Of a stretch of 64,000 nt of DNA, positions 1-9,259 are shown piece after piece (the stretch's first letter is position 1; the number at the start of each line of letters is the position of its first letter). The notes beneath the pieces are model-generated. The model saw only the letters and a program-made list of their open reading frames with translations. It did no database searches and had not been told where the DNA came from. Source of the stretch: Planctomycetaceae bacterium (GTDB lineage: Bacteria; Planctomycetota; Planctomycetia; Planctomycetales; Planctomycetaceae). The stretch is from the NCBI GenBank assembly GCA_021732845.1, contig JAKFUF010000188.1, positions 1 to 64,000 of the forward strand, given 5' to 3'. The position numbers and the translations under genes are program-made.

Positions 1-105
1 AAGATCCGCACGCTCACCCGCGCCGCCTATGGATACCGCGACCGAAGATTCTTCATCCTCAGGCTCCACGCCCTCCACGAAACCAAGTTCAAACTCGTCG
101 GATAG
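1..105 (+). CDS. C-terminal end of a transposase (probably ISL3-like), cut by the window edge
   Basis: An open frame enters from the left edge and stops at TAG 103-105. The 34 visible residues include AAYGYRDRRFF followed by LRLHALHETKF. A tyrosine/arginine-rich AxGYRxxxxFxLRLxxLH tail is typical of the C-terminus of DDE transposases of the ISL3 type (ends such as RQAYGFRNFxxFxLR). Only the tail is visible, so the family is inferred. The convergent gene on the other strand stops at 108, just beyond this stop. Confidence 0.5.
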   Translation, partial: KIRTLTRAAYGYRDRRFFILRLHALHETKFKLVG

Positions 106-107
106 AA

Positions 108-965
108 CTATCCAGAGACTATCAAACTACGCGCGCAATTGCCGGATGAACCAAGATACAGCTTCCGAATGTTCATCGCATCGAACCGCGGATCATGGCC
201 AAGCAGGGGCCGGCCCGTGTGGGCCAGCATGTATGACGTGATGATCGCAAGGGCCGGGCCAATCCGATGCGTGTTTTGGGAGGCGTCGACAAACGGCACG
301 ATCAAAACGCCGGGAGGCAGCGGGGCTTCCGGCTTGGCAAAGGCCTCGCGCGCCGCCAGAGAAAAGTCCTTCGGCGGCGCCGCCACCGGGGGGCCGAAGT
401 TTGGCGGGACATACCGTTCTCCGGGCTTCAAACCCGGCCCCAGGCCCGAGCGGCCGCGGCTGACAAAAGGCGTGCTCACGTCGTCGTCTTTGACAGACAC
501 CGTATCAATGGCTTGAATCTGGCCCTTTGCCGACATGATCACGCGCAGATGACAGCCGGCAAACAGGCTGGGCCAGGTGAACCCGACCACCTTGCCTTTC
601 CCACGTGGTTCTGTCCATTCACGCGGCGCGAGAATCAGGTGACTCCGGACTTCGTCCATCGTCAGTTCTGGTTCCATGATCCTTTCTGGCGGGACTTGAC
701 CCACCGTGGGCAGAATCTTCACGCGTGCCGACACCAAAGCTTCCAGACGACGCCGCGTGAGCCCAACGCCCAGCCGTCCCCAGGCTTCAATGCCGACGAC
801 CACCAATAGCACACCCAGCACCATCAGCCGGGGCACCCAATAGAACCAGCTCCGCTTGACGCGCTTTGGAAGCGGCTTCGCTGGTCCGCGGACTGGCTTT
901 GACGAATCTGCGGGCTCGGTTTCCTCAAGAAAAAACGGCTCGGTGGAGTTGTCGGCCACGGTCAA
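108..965 (-). CDS. Hypothetical single-pass membrane protein
   Basis: 285 residues. An acidic and proline-rich N-terminal tail leads into a basic stretch (KRVKRSW) and one hydrophobic segment at about residues 43-62. The remaining 220 residues would lie outside the cytoplasm. The soluble part has a proline-rich linker around residues 175-210 (PPNFGPPVAAPPKDF). No family recognised. It stands alone, with the transposase tail on one side and about 390 bp of non-coding DNA on the other. Confidence 0.65.
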   Translation of the reverse strand: MTVADNSTEPFFLEETEPADSSKPVRGPAKPLPKRVKRSWFYWVPRLMVLGVLLVVVGIEAWGRLGVGLTRRRLEALVSARVKILPTVGQVPPERIMEPELTMDEVRSHLILAPREWTEPRGKGKVVGFTWPSLFAGCHLRVIMSAKGQIQAIDTVSVKDDDVSTPFVSRGRSGLGPGLKPGERYVPPNFGPPVAAPPKDFSLAAREAFAKPEAPLPPGVLIVPFVDASQNTHRIGPALAIITSYMLAHTGRPLLGHDPRFDAMNIRKLYLGSSGNCARSLIVSG

Positions 966-1352
966 CCTCCCGCTCAGATTTCAAAATTCGTGAGCGTCTC
1001 GAAATGAGTCTTCGCCCCTGTACTGTGCCGCCCGCCGCTGCCAAAAGCAATCTGGAACGCCATCCCTCGACATGATCGGGAGGAGTGCGGGCAGCATTGC
1101 CGGAATCGCATGGCCGGTCGGACTCCCGAAGAATGCGGCGGCCTGCGTGCTGCGGACTGGAGCCTTCCGGCGTGAGATGCATGTGTGGCGCGCATCTTTG
1201 GACCTGAGGTAAGCGCGGCTGTTCAATGGCCTCCTGCCCGGGTTTTGCGGATGGCACTCCTACCGAACGGCCATTGGTCATTGGGACTTGGTCATTGGGT
1301 CATTGGCCGCAGGAACCTGAGGTTGAGCCGTTTTGGCTGCGGTTGTGGCCCT
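966..1352. other. Intergenic stretch with ATTGGTCATT-type short repeats
   Basis: No convincing gene on either strand. At 1268-1302 the words CATTGGTCATTGG, TTGGTCATTGG and GTCATTGGCC follow each other. The reverse complement of the same word family appears at 13089-13124. This is a short dispersed intergenic repeat of unknown role. Confidence 0.5.
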
Positions 1353-3386
1353 CTAGATGAGCCACAGGGACTTGCAGAGCGAAAGCGTCGCCAGCACGAC
1401 GAAGAACAGGCCGGCGCAGGCCATGGTGATGCGGATGAACCAATTGGGCCGCAGTTCCTTGGGCAGCAGCACCGTGTTGAGAACGAGCGTGTGCCAGCAA
1501 CTGAAACCCAGGGCGTAGTTCATGAAGTTCGTGCCGACCGTCAGCAGTTGAGTGGGCTTGAACGGCAGGCACAGCATCAGGAGTCCAAATGCCAGGTAGC
1601 CACACAGCACGCAGAAGTAGACGTATTTGATCTTGTCCGTGCGCATCTTTCGCAGGGTCGGGCTGCTGGTCCAGAAGACATCGACCCAGCGGCGGATGAC
1701 GCCATCGGCCGTGCTCGCCATGGTGGGAGCCAGCACGAGGAAGCCACAGATCAACGTCAAATACCAGAACGTGCCGCCGATGGCCGAGCCAGAGACCTCG
1801 GTGACGTGCTTGTAAACTCCGCCCGCCGTCATGCCGGCCGCGGTGCTCTGGGACACTTCGGTACCGCGGCTCAGGAACGCGACTGAAAGCATGCTGGGCA
1901 GGGCGATGCCGAAAAAGCAGGCTGGCATCCAGATCACGAGCTGATCGCGCATCACATGCCGATACCAGCGCTTCCAGCGCTGCAGCGCCTCCGGAGTGAC
2001 CAGAAACACCGTGCCCACATGAGAAAGCTGCAGCTCGTGTCCGCCGATCATGCTGGGGATCGCGCCGACATGGTGCCCCATCCCCCAGCCCTGGTCGCGG
2101 GTGTAGTTGCTGGTCGGGGTATTGGAGAGTCCGCCGGACCCGGCAATGGCGGCGAATGCCCCCAGGAAAGCGATCATGCTCAGGTCAACATTCGGAAACC
2201 CCTGGCCTGTCAGAGTGGCGGTAAAGACGTTTTCAATATTGTCGCCATCTCGGATCTTGTCGCCATCGAAATCAAAGTAGCGTCGCGACGGTTTGCCATC
2301 GTCGTTCTTGTCGAGCTTGACCCAAACGTCGGCCTTGCCGTCGCCGTCGGAATCGACATGCACCTTGGTGTCTGGCTTGCCGTCTCCGTCAAGATCAGGC
2401 CAGAGGGTTTGCGGGGACTTGTCGTCCGGCTTTCTCTTCGTGCCAGGAGCCACAACATAAACATCCGGGATTCCATCGGCGTTGATGTCGGTGTTGCGCG
2501 ACGCGGGATTGCTTCGCCGATCAGGCACCCTGTCGCCATCGAGATCAGGTGCGTCGGGGACCCCATCCAGGTCGAGGTCGAGCGTCCACAATTCTGGCTC
2601 GGCGCGATCCAGGCGGCCGTCGCCATCCCAGTCTTCGCCCGGGTCCAAAATCCCGTTGTTGTTCGCATCTTCACCGCGCACGACGGGGACGTTGCCGATC
2701 TTGGCAAAGCCACTGAAAATCTCGACCCAGACGTGGGGCTTGGTGTAGAGCACGCCCAGCACCAACAGGAATGACATGACCGTCACGATCTTGATCGTCA
2801 TGATCAGCTTGAGCGAGTTGTAGATCTTGCCGCCAAACACCAGGGGCACAAATGCCAGCAGGAAGATCGCGATGCCAATTGGCCGCAACAGGAAATGGTT
2901 GTCTTCCGGGATGCGGCCGAGAATGACGGCCGCGACAGGCGTGGCCGCATTGGCGGCGAGGTAGGGAAAGACCGAGCCAAAATCCAGCAAAAGGTATAGA
3001 AAGACCCAGAACGCAGGGCCGGGCAGGGTGCGGAACTTGCCGGTGAAAATCGGTTCCCCGGTGTAGAGCGTGTAGCGGCTGATCTCGATGTTGTAGATCA
3101 CCTGGCCGAGGATGCTGAACGTGGCGAGCCACATGAGTCCGCCGCCATAGCGGGCGGTGACCGCCGGCCCCGCCAGCCACTCGCCGCCGCCGATCGCCGC
3201 GCCGCCCATCAGGAGAGCGGGGCCAAGCATGGCGGTGACGTTTCGCCAGGTGAAAATCGGAGCATCGATCAGCTCTGCCACGTTCCAGCGTGGCATCGCA
3301 TGAGAACCAGGATAAGGCGCGAGGACCGCGGTTCCAGGAGGGGTGGCTAGTTTCTCGTCAGTCTCGGGGGCAAGAGACATCAGCAA
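1353..3386 (-). CDS. Nramp-like membrane transporter with an inserted calcium-binding (thrombospondin type 3/EF-hand-like) repeat domain
   Basis: 677 residues. The N-terminal third has hydrophobic helices and the motif GGAAIGGGEWLAGP, resembling the DPGN-region helix of Nramp-type permeases. The C-terminal third holds about six further helices. Between them, roughly residues 235-410 (about 2160-2680), lies a hydrophilic insert full of DxDxDGxxD units (DWDGDGRLD, DLDLDGVPD, DLDGDGKPD, DSDGDGKAD, DFDGDK). This pattern is typical of thrombospondin type 3 or dockerin-like calcium-binding loops. The reading frame is continuous, so this is one fusion protein. The substrate is unknown: the canonical Nramp metal-site motif is not clearly visible. 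The start at 3386 gives a short polar leader; an internal ATG at residue 31 is possible. Confidence 0.7.
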   Translation of the reverse strand: MLMSLAPETDEKLATPPGTAVLAPYPGSHAMPRWNVAELIDAPIFTWRNVTAMLGPALLMGGAAIGGGEWLAGPAVTARYGGGLMWLATFSILGQVIYNIEISRYTLYTGEPIFTGKFRTLPGPAFWVFLYLLLDFGSVFPYLAANAATPVAAVILGRIPEDNHFLLRPIGIAIFLLAFVPLVFGGKIYNSLKLIMTIKIVTVMSFLLVLGVLYTKPHVWVEIFSGFAKIGNVPVVRGEDANNNGILDPGEDWDGDGRLDRAEPELWTLDLDLDGVPDAPDLDGDRVPDRRSNPASRNTDINADGIPDVYVVAPGTKRKPDDKSPQTLWPDLDGDGKPDTKVHVDSDGDGKADVWVKLDKNDDGKPSRRYFDFDGDKIRDGDNIENVFTATLTGQGFPNVDLSMIAFLGAFAAIAGSGGLSNTPTSNYTRDQGWGMGHHVGAIPSMIGGHELQLSHVGTVFLVTPEALQRWKRWYRHVMRDQLVIWMPACFFGIALPSMLSVAFLSRGTEVSQSTAAGMTAGGVYKHVTEVSGSAIGGTFWYLTLICGFLVLAPTMASTADGVIRRWVDVFWTSSPTLRKMRTDKIKYVYFCVLCGYLAFGLLMLCLPFKPTQLLTVGTNFMNYALGFSCWHTLVLNTVLLPKELRPNWFIRITMACAGLFFVVLATLSLCKSLWLI

Positions 3387-3688
3387 CTCCGCAGGTCTGT
3401 AATCGGGGATCGACGCGTGTGATGGCTTCCGCCTCCCTGCCTTTTAATTCACCGGGACCATTCCGGCGTTTGAGTGGTTCGACAAAGCCTCAGTGCGGAA
3501 CTCGAAACCAGGTCCACGGATTTCTTGAAGCCCGGGTGATGACTGAAGGTTGGTCTACATGAACGGTTCCGCATTGAACTTGACCTGGGTCGACACGACG
3601 ACACGGTTTCGAAGCGAGGATCTGGACACCGGTCGCAGCCTTGTGAGGTTCGTTTGTCTGGAGAAACCCAAAATTCACGGTGTTCAGG
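3387..3688. other. Intergenic, nothing recognised
   Basis: About 300 bp between the transporter start and the UspA stop. I see no supported ORF, RNA or repeat. Confidence 0.5.
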
Positions 3689-4150
3689 TCAGGAGACGAA
3701 CTCGTGTTCGCCGGAACGCACCGTCAGCACCGGACACGGGGCCGCCCGCACCACCCGCTCGGCCACGGAGCCGAGCAACAGGTGCGCCAGGCCCCCCCGG
3801 CCATGTGTGCCAATGATAATGATGTCGCAGCCTTCTTCCTTCGCCGTCCGGACAATCTCGGAATAGGGATTCCCATGTGGCATGATCACGCGGGCATGTG
3901 ACAGGCCGGCTTCCGCCAGCATCTGTTCGCACAGCACGCGGGCGTGCTTCTCCTGGACTTGTGGCAGGTCAGGTGGCAGATAGCCGTCGGAAACCGGGGG
4001 AAGCTGCGAGAGGAAATCGGGCTTTTCCAGCACGTGGCAGACAATGACTTCCGCACCGAAGGCGGTGGCAAAGGCCGAGGCGTACTTCAAGGCGACCTTG
4101 GAGTGCGGGCTGAAGTCGGTTGTGGTCAGGATCCGTTTTAGGGCAATCAT
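3689..4150 (-). CDS. Universal stress protein (UspA family)
   Basis: 153 residues, the usual length of a single-domain Usp. The N-terminus KRILTTTDFSPHSKVALKYA is the classical Usp start. The C-terminal ATP-binding signature G-x2-G-x9-G-S is seen as GTHGRGGLAHLLLGS at residues 114-128, followed by the conserved CPVLTVR strand. Usp proteins are cytoplasmic nucleotide-binding proteins induced by stress or growth arrest. The gene stands alone, so the signal it responds to cannot be read from context. Confidence 0.93.
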   Translation of the reverse strand: MIALKRILTTTDFSPHSKVALKYASAFATAFGAEVIVCHVLEKPDFLSQLPPVSDGYLPPDLPQVQEKHARVLCEQMLAEAGLSHARVIMPHGNPYSEIVRTAKEEGCDIIIIGTHGRGGLAHLLLGSVAERVVRAAPCPVLTVRSGEHEFVS

Positions 4151-4450
4151 CGCGACCTCGCTGGGATCGGGCGAAACCGGCCGCGAAGCGTCTCGTCAGT
4201 TTGCCGCCGGATCGAACACCATACCCCAAAGCCACCGCCTTTCGCCAGTTTACCGGGCAGGGTGAGGCGGAGTTTTTCGGAAATGAAGGGATTGAAAGGT
4301 GGTAACCTTCATCCGTGAGTTCCAACACAGGGAAGATTCACTCGCGCGGCTGTTCCAGAGCAAACTCGCGGTCGACGTCGCGCTGTTCGCTTCCACGGTG
4401 GCGGGGAGTGTCGGTCCGCCCGCGGAAGGCGGGAAGGTCGCGGCAGGCGA
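4151..4450. other. Intergenic, nothing recognised
   Basis: About 300 bp between the UspA start and the stop of the dehydrogenase gene. No supported ORF or repeat. Confidence 0.5.
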
Positions 4451-5182
4451 TCAACTCACTGAATAGCCGCCATCCACGGGCAGCACGACGCCGGTGATGA
4501 ATGCCGCGTGTGGTGAGCAGAGAAACACTGCGGCCGCGGCGACATCGTCGGGCTCGCCCCAGCGGCCCAGTGGCGTGCGGTCGATGATCTTCTGACTGCG
4601 TTCCGGGCTGTCGACCAACGGCTGCGTGAGCGGCGTCCGGATCCAGCCTGGGGCGATGGCATTCACGCGGATGCCTTGGGCCGCCCAGGCGATCGCCAGC
4701 GATTTGGTCAACTGCGCGATCCCGCCCTTGCTGGCACTGTAGGCGGGGGCGAAGCCACTGCCGAAAAAGCTCAGCATGGAGGCGAGATTGACGATCCGAC
4801 CGGCGTTTTCTGCCAGCAGTGGCCGCGCGGCAGCACACATCCGCATCGTGCCGGTCAGGTTCACGTCCAGAACCTGTTCAAACCCGTCGAGCGTGAATTC
4901 CGCGCCGTTGCGGAGAATCATGCCCGCGCAGTTCACCAGCATGTCGAGCCGTGAAAACCGTCCAATCACGTCGTTCACCGCGGCCGCGTCGGCGACATCC
5001 AGCGGAACGGCCTCAATTCCCGGCCTCTCTTCGACAAACCGCGAGACTTCCAAGTCTGTCAGCCCCGTGACCGTCACCGTGGCTCCGGCCTCCCACAGCG
5101 CCAAAGCGATGGCCCGCCCCAGACCGCTCACGCCGCCAGTGACCAGAGCCTGTTGTCCTTGAAACAATCCAGATGCAAACAC
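4451..5182 (-). CDS. Short-chain dehydrogenase/reductase (SDR)
   Basis: 243 residues, a classical SDR. The cofactor motif TGGVSGLG is at residues 15-22, NCAG at 84-87, the catalytic serine near 135 and the YxxxK pair at Y148/K152. The tail ITGVVLPVDGGYS is the usual SDR ending (TGxxxxVDGG). It would catalyse NAD(P)-dependent oxidation or reduction of a sugar, polyol or acyl substrate; the sequence does not tell which. The ABC-2 permease gene ends 3 bp upstream (5186), so the two are probably co-transcribed, permease first. Confidence 0.93.
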   Translation of the reverse strand: MFASGLFQGQQALVTGGVSGLGRAIALALWEAGATVTVTGLTDLEVSRFVEERPGIEAVPLDVADAAAVNDVIGRFSRLDMLVNCAGMILRNGAEFTLDGFEQVLDVNLTGTMRMCAAARPLLAENAGRIVNLASMLSFFGSGFAPAYSASKGGIAQLTKSLAIAWAAQGIRVNAIAPGWIRTPLTQPLVDSPERSQKIIDRTPLGRWGEPDDVAAAAVFLCSPHAAFITGVVLPVDGGYSVS

Positions 5183-5185
5183 GAT

Positions 5186-6016
5186 CTACAGCCAGTCCGC
5201 GAGGGTGGGTTCGGCCCGTTTGAGCAGGGCACCCGCAATGCCGCTCAGCAGCAGCGCCCACAGCACGGAGACAATCAGGCAGGTGGTCAGGTCCCCATGT
5301 TTCCAGTTGGGCCAGTCGGGCATCAGGCATTTACGGTACAGTTCGGTCACCCCGGTCATGGGGTTCAGCCAGATCCATTTGCCAAGCTGCGCGGCCGCAG
5401 CCTTCCGAGGATAGAAAATGGGTGTGGCATAGAACCACGGCAACAGCAGCGCCTGCACCAAAAAGAAGGTGTCGGTGAATTTGACACAGGTCACCGCGGT
5501 GATCAGCGACAGCGCCCCGATGATGATCGACTGCAGGATGATTGGCACGGGCAGTGCCAGGATCCACAGCGACGGGAACTTTTGATACCACAGGTAAAGC
5601 GGGATCAACAGCGGCAGCGTGAGCAACAGATTCACGAGGTGTGCCGCGACCACCCCCAAGGGCAGGACTTCACGGGGGAAACTCGCCAACCGCACCAGTT
5701 TTTGGCTGTTCAGGAATGACGGCGTGGCACTGCTGAAGGCGACCGAGGCAAAGTGCCACGGGAACAGGCCGCTCAGCAGAAACAGCGGATACGGCGACGT
5801 TTCCGGATAGCGGCCGCGGTCCAGGGGCACGACAAAACCAAAGATCACCAGCAGCACGCACATCAGCATCAGCGGCTGCAGCACAGCCCACAAATACCCG
5901 AGCTTCGCGCTGCGGTAACGGATGTGCCACTCTTTGCGGGCCAGGAGCGCGACCAGCTCACACCTCCGCTGAAGGGAGGCCCGGCTGGTGGGAGGTTGCT
6001 CAATGATGCTCGACAT
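5186..6016 (-). CDS. ABC-2 type transporter permease (polysaccharide/teichoic-acid export type)
   Basis: 276 residues with about six membrane helices. The family hallmark KEWHIRYRSAKLGYLWAVLQPLMLM lies near the N-terminus, as in KpsM/Wzm/TagG-type permeases. The middle contains ATPIFYPRKA and the C-terminal part WIWLNPMTGVTELYR, typical of the ABC2_membrane family. These permeases work with a separate ATPase such as KpsT/Wzt/TagH. No ATPase gene is adjacent here; the downstream neighbour is the SDR and the upstream one is ispH. The partner must be encoded elsewhere. Confidence 0.88.
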   Translation of the reverse strand: MSSIIEQPPTSRASLQRRCELVALLARKEWHIRYRSAKLGYLWAVLQPLMLMCVLLVIFGFVVPLDRGRYPETSPYPLFLLSGLFPWHFASVAFSSATPSFLNSQKLVRLASFPREVLPLGVVAAHLVNLLLTLPLLIPLYLWYQKFPSLWILALPVPIILQSIIIGALSLITAVTCVKFTDTFFLVQALLLPWFYATPIFYPRKAAAAQLGKWIWLNPMTGVTELYRKCLMPDWPNWKHGDLTTCLIVSVLWALLLSGIAGALLKRAEPTLADWL

Positions 6017-6097
6017 TCGGACTGATTTTTCCGTGGGCCGTGCCGAACGTGGCTCAGCCGGATTATCAACTTCCGCAAAGATCTAGCCGGACGCGAT

Positions 6098-7060
6098 TCA
6101 CAACGAGGCCGGCTCTGGAGGTCGCCCCGCCGCCTGCAATTGTCGCAGCTCTTTCGGGATCGGAAAATGCACGTGTTCTTCGCGGACGGTCACGGTTTCG
6201 ACAACCCCGTCATAGTTCGCCACGAGGTAGTCGACGCATTCCTGCACAACCACTTCCGGAGCACTGGCGCCAGCGGTGATCAGCACCGTCTTGCAGTTCT
6301 CAAACCATTCGGGACGAATCTCCTGCGCACCGTCGATCAGATACGCCGGCTTCCCGGTCTCTTTGGCCAGTTCCCGCAGACGCTGGCTGTTGGAACTGTT
6401 CTGACTTCCGAGCACCAGCACCACGTCCGAGCGCGGAGCCAGGGCACTCACCGCCTCCTGGCGGTTGGTCGTGGCATAACAAATGTCTTCTTTGGGAGGA
6501 CACGTGATCTCGGGAAACCGCTGCCGCAGAGCCTGAATGACACGATTGGCCTCGTTGACGCTGAGCGTCGTCTGCGTCAGATAAGCCAGCTTGGTCCCGG
6601 AAGGGATCACGAGGTTGTCGACATCCTCCGGCGTCTCCACGAGCAGAATGTTGTCTGGAGCCTCGCCCATCGTGCCGATCACTTCGTCGTGGCCTTCATG
6701 CCCGATCAGCACCAGCCGGTAGCCCTCGCGGGTGAACTTGACCGCTTCGAGATGCACCTTGGTGACCAGCGGACAGGTGGCGTCAATTGTTCGCAGATTC
6801 CGTTCCCGCGCTTCCGCGCGAATGACCGGGGAAACGCCGTGGGCGCTGTACAGCAGGTACGAACCACGGGGCACCTCGGACAGCGCATTGACGAACGTCA
6901 CGCCGACCTTCGTGAAGCGGTCGACCACATACTTGTTGTGAACGATTTCGTGGTAGACGTAGATCTCGGGACCGCACAGCTTGATTGCCAGTTCCAGGCA
7001 CTCAATCGCCATGTTGACGCCCGCACAGAACCCGCGCGGATTCGCGAGAAGGATCTTCAT
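6098..7060 (-). CDS. ispH: 4-hydroxy-3-methylbut-2-enyl diphosphate reductase
   Basis: 320 residues. This is the last enzyme of the MEP isoprenoid pathway, reducing HMBPP to IPP and DMAPP with a [4Fe-4S] cluster. The three cluster cysteines are visible: C12 (PRGFCAGV), C96 (DATCPLVTK) and C194 (EDICYATTNRQ). The substrate-binding H41 (EIVHN), H124 and proton-donor E126 (HEGHDE) are present, as is the SxNS motif (GSQNSSNS). A GGAGG-like ribosome site lies just upstream of the ATG at 7060. Length and motifs are complete. Confidence 0.97.
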   Translation of the reverse strand: MKILLANPRGFCAGVNMAIECLELAIKLCGPEIYVYHEIVHNKYVVDRFTKVGVTFVNALSEVPRGSYLLYSAHGVSPVIRAEARERNLRTIDATCPLVTKVHLEAVKFTREGYRLVLIGHEGHDEVIGTMGEAPDNILLVETPEDVDNLVIPSGTKLAYLTQTTLSVNEANRVIQALRQRFPEITCPPKEDICYATTNRQEAVSALAPRSDVVLVLGSQNSSNSQRLRELAKETGKPAYLIDGAQEIRPEWFENCKTVLITAGASAPEVVVQECVDYLVANYDGVVETVTVREEHVHFPIPKELRQLQAAGRPPEPASL

Positions 7061-7184
7061 AAAGGAGGAGCCAGCTCAATTCCATGAAACGTCCGGTTCG
7101 CGCCGCGAACCACTGCCGGAAGTGTAGCAGTTGCGGCGACAAATCCGAATGCGGCGGTGCCCAAACGCCTGATCCACCGTGCCT

Positions 7185-8630
7185 CTATTTCGATTTCGGC
7201 CGATACATGTGAGTCGCCTGGCCAATCAGGCTTTCGGCGGCTTCCATGATTGTTTCCGAGAGTGTCGGATGGGCGTGAATACTGTCGGCCAGGTCGCGGG
7301 CGACGGTGCCGGTTTCAATGGCAATCACTGCCTCGCCAATCAATTCGCCGGCCCCGGCCCCGACAATGCCGATCCCGAGCACGCGCTGGGTCTTCTTGTC
7401 GATGATGATTTTCGTCATCCCTTCCGTACGCGCGAGCGTCATCGCGCGGCCGGACGCGGCCCACGGAAAACGGCCGATCTCGACATCGCGGCTGTCGGCC
7501 CGGGCCTGCGTTTCGGTCAGGCCCGCCCAGGCAATTTCTGGATCGGTGAACACGACCGCAGGAATGGCGATGTTGTCGAACGATGCCGGTTCTCCCAGCA
7601 GTGCTTCAACGGCGACTTTCGCCTCGCGCGTTGCCTTGTGCGCCAGCATCGGTTCGCCCGCCACGTCGCCGATCGCCAGAATGCTGGGATCGCTCGTGCG
7701 GCATTTGGCGTCGATCTTCACGAAACCCTTGTCGTCGATCTGGGCCTTGGTCTTGTCGAGACCCAGGTTCTGGCTGTTCGGACGGCGGCCAATGGAGATC
7801 AGCACCTTGTCAAAGCGTTCATCCACCGTCTTGCCATCCTCGCCGGTCAGTTTGGCGTAGACGCCCTCCGGGCGGCAGTCGAGGCTGTCGACCTTCGTGT
7901 TGAGGCGAATGGACTCGAACGAGCCTTCGAGCCGCTTTTGCAGCGGCCGCACCAGGTCGCGGTCAGCTCCGGGCAGCAACCCGGCCGTCATTTCGACCAC
8001 CACCACCTTCGATCCCAAAGCCGCGTAGACCGAGCCCATTTCCAGCCCGATGTAGCCGCCGCCCACCACCAGCAGCCGTTCGGGCAGACTCTCCAGATCC
8101 AGCGCGCCGGTCGAATCCATAATCCGCGCGTCCTCCTTCCGGAAGATGGCGGGCATGGCCGGCGAGGAGCCAGTGGCGAGAATCGCCGTTTTGAATTTCA
8201 ACTGGCTCGTCTTGCCGTCGGGATGCGTCAGTTCCAGGGTGTTGGAGTCGACAAAGGTGGCCCGCGCCTGGACATAGTTGACCCCACGTCCCTTGCACAA
8301 CTGGCCGATGCCGCCCGTCAGCTTGTCGATCACGCTGTTCTTGAAGCCCCGCAGGACCGAGAGGTCGATCTTCGGTGGCTGAAACGTCACGCCCCAATGC
8401 GCGGCTTCACGCGTCTCGTTGATCAGCTTGGCGACATGCAGCAGCGCCTTGGAGGGAATGCACCCCCGCTGCAGGCAAACGCCGCCGGCCTTCTCTTCGG
8501 CATTGACCAGCATCACTTTTTTCCCGTGATCCGCCGCCGCGAAGGCGGCGGGATATCCACCCGGGCCGGCACCGATCACCACAATCTCCGTTTCCTGCAC
8601 GCCTGCGGCCGAAGCACCTGTCGTCATCAT
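7185..8630 (-). CDS. lpdA: Dihydrolipoyl dehydrogenase (E3)
   Basis: 481 residues. FAD-binding GAGPGG is at residues 20-25, the redox-active disulfide at C51/C56 ([13 protein letters not shown]), the NAD-binding [10 protein letters not shown] near residue 190, the FAD-contacting [14 protein letters not shown], and the C-terminal [10 protein letters not shown] containing the active-site histidine. It reoxidises dihydrolipoamide for 2-oxoacid dehydrogenase complexes. No E1 or E2 gene lies next to it. An extra dozen residues precede the first beta strand; an internal start is possible but unnecessary. Confidence 0.95.
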   Translation of the reverse strand: MMTTGASAAGVQETEIVVIGAGPGGYPAAFAAADHGKKVMLVNAEEKAGGVCLQRGCIPSKALLHVAKLINETREAAHWGVTFQPPKIDLSVLRGFKNSVIDKLTGGIGQLCKGRGVNYVQARATFVDSNTLELTHPDGKTSQLKFKTAILATGSSPAMPAIFRKEDARIMDSTGALDLESLPERLLVVGGGYIGLEMGSVYAALGSKVVVVEMTAGLLPGADRDLVRPLQKRLEGSFESIRLNTKVDSLDCRPEGVYAKLTGEDGKTVDERFDKVLISIGRRPNSQNLGLDKTKAQIDDKGFVKIDAKCRTSDPSILAIGDVAGEPMLAHKATREAKVAVEALLGEPASFDNIAIPAVVFTDPEIAWAGLTETQARADSRDVEIGRFPWAASGRAMTLARTEGMTKIIIDKKTQRVLGIGIVGAGAGELIGEAVIAIETGTVARDLADSIHAHPTLSETIMEAAESLIGQATHMYRPKSK

Positions 8631-8918
8631 CGTTCCCTAAAACAAAAACATGCGGATCACTCCCGAATTGTAGTGGAGAGTCAGACGATTGACGAATGAT
8701 GCTGACGCGTCGCCGACGTTGCCAAAAAACTTTGTCCTGGCGAGGACCGGCACAATCTCCGCCGCCAGTTTTTTGGATTTTTATTGATCCACACCTGCGT
8801 CCGGTGCGTCTTTCCCGTCGCGGCGGTACGATGCTCACCTTCTCAACGTTGTGAAGCTTCGCAGCGCCGCAGTTAAAGACCCCCGCAGCTCCCATTTACT
8901 CGGACATAAGAGGATCAC

Positions 8919-9200
8919 ATGCCTGGCTGGACCTTGCTGCTGGCACAAGACGAAGCGGCGGCGGCGGCTGCCACGGGCTTCATGGGCCTGTTTTGCTGCA
9001 TTTGGGTGTTCGCGGCACTGGTGGGGATCGCCTCGTTTGCCATCTGGGTCTGGATGCTGATTGACTGCATCACCAATGAACCGTCGGAAGGCAACGACAA
9101 GGTCATCTGGCTGTTGATCATCCTGCTGCTCCACGGCCTCGGCGCGGTGCTGTACTACTTCATTCGCCGGCCGCAACGCATTGAAAAATACGGCAAGTAG
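8919..9200 (+). CDS. Small two-helix membrane protein, PLDc_N-like
   Basis: 93 residues with two hydrophobic helices (about residues 20-48 and 60-80). Between them lies WMLIDCITNEPSEGNDKVIW, and after them YYFIRRP. This WxxxDxxxxEP...NDKxxW...YYxxR layout matches the short PLDc_N-type integral membrane domain found alone in many bacteria. No catalytic HKD motif is present, so no phospholipase activity is implied. Confidence 0.75.
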   Translation: MPGWTLLLAQDEAAAAAATGFMGLFCCIWVFAALVGIASFAIWVWMLIDCITNEPSEGNDKVIWLLIILLLHGLGAVLYYFIRRPQRIEKYGK

Positions 9201-9259
9201 GCCGTTCCGGTAGATGTCCAAATGGTCTTGAGGTGCGTTTCGCAATCGGCTGGCGTGCT

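Noticed and set aside
2210-2713. Alternate minus-strand ORF within the transporter insert
   Set aside because: It is a shadow of the aspartate-repeat codons in another frame; the transporter frame is continuous.
7179-8699. Long plus-strand ORF (506 codons) opposite the dihydrolipoyl dehydrogenase
   Set aside because: Antisense shadow; the minus strand has all E3 motifs.
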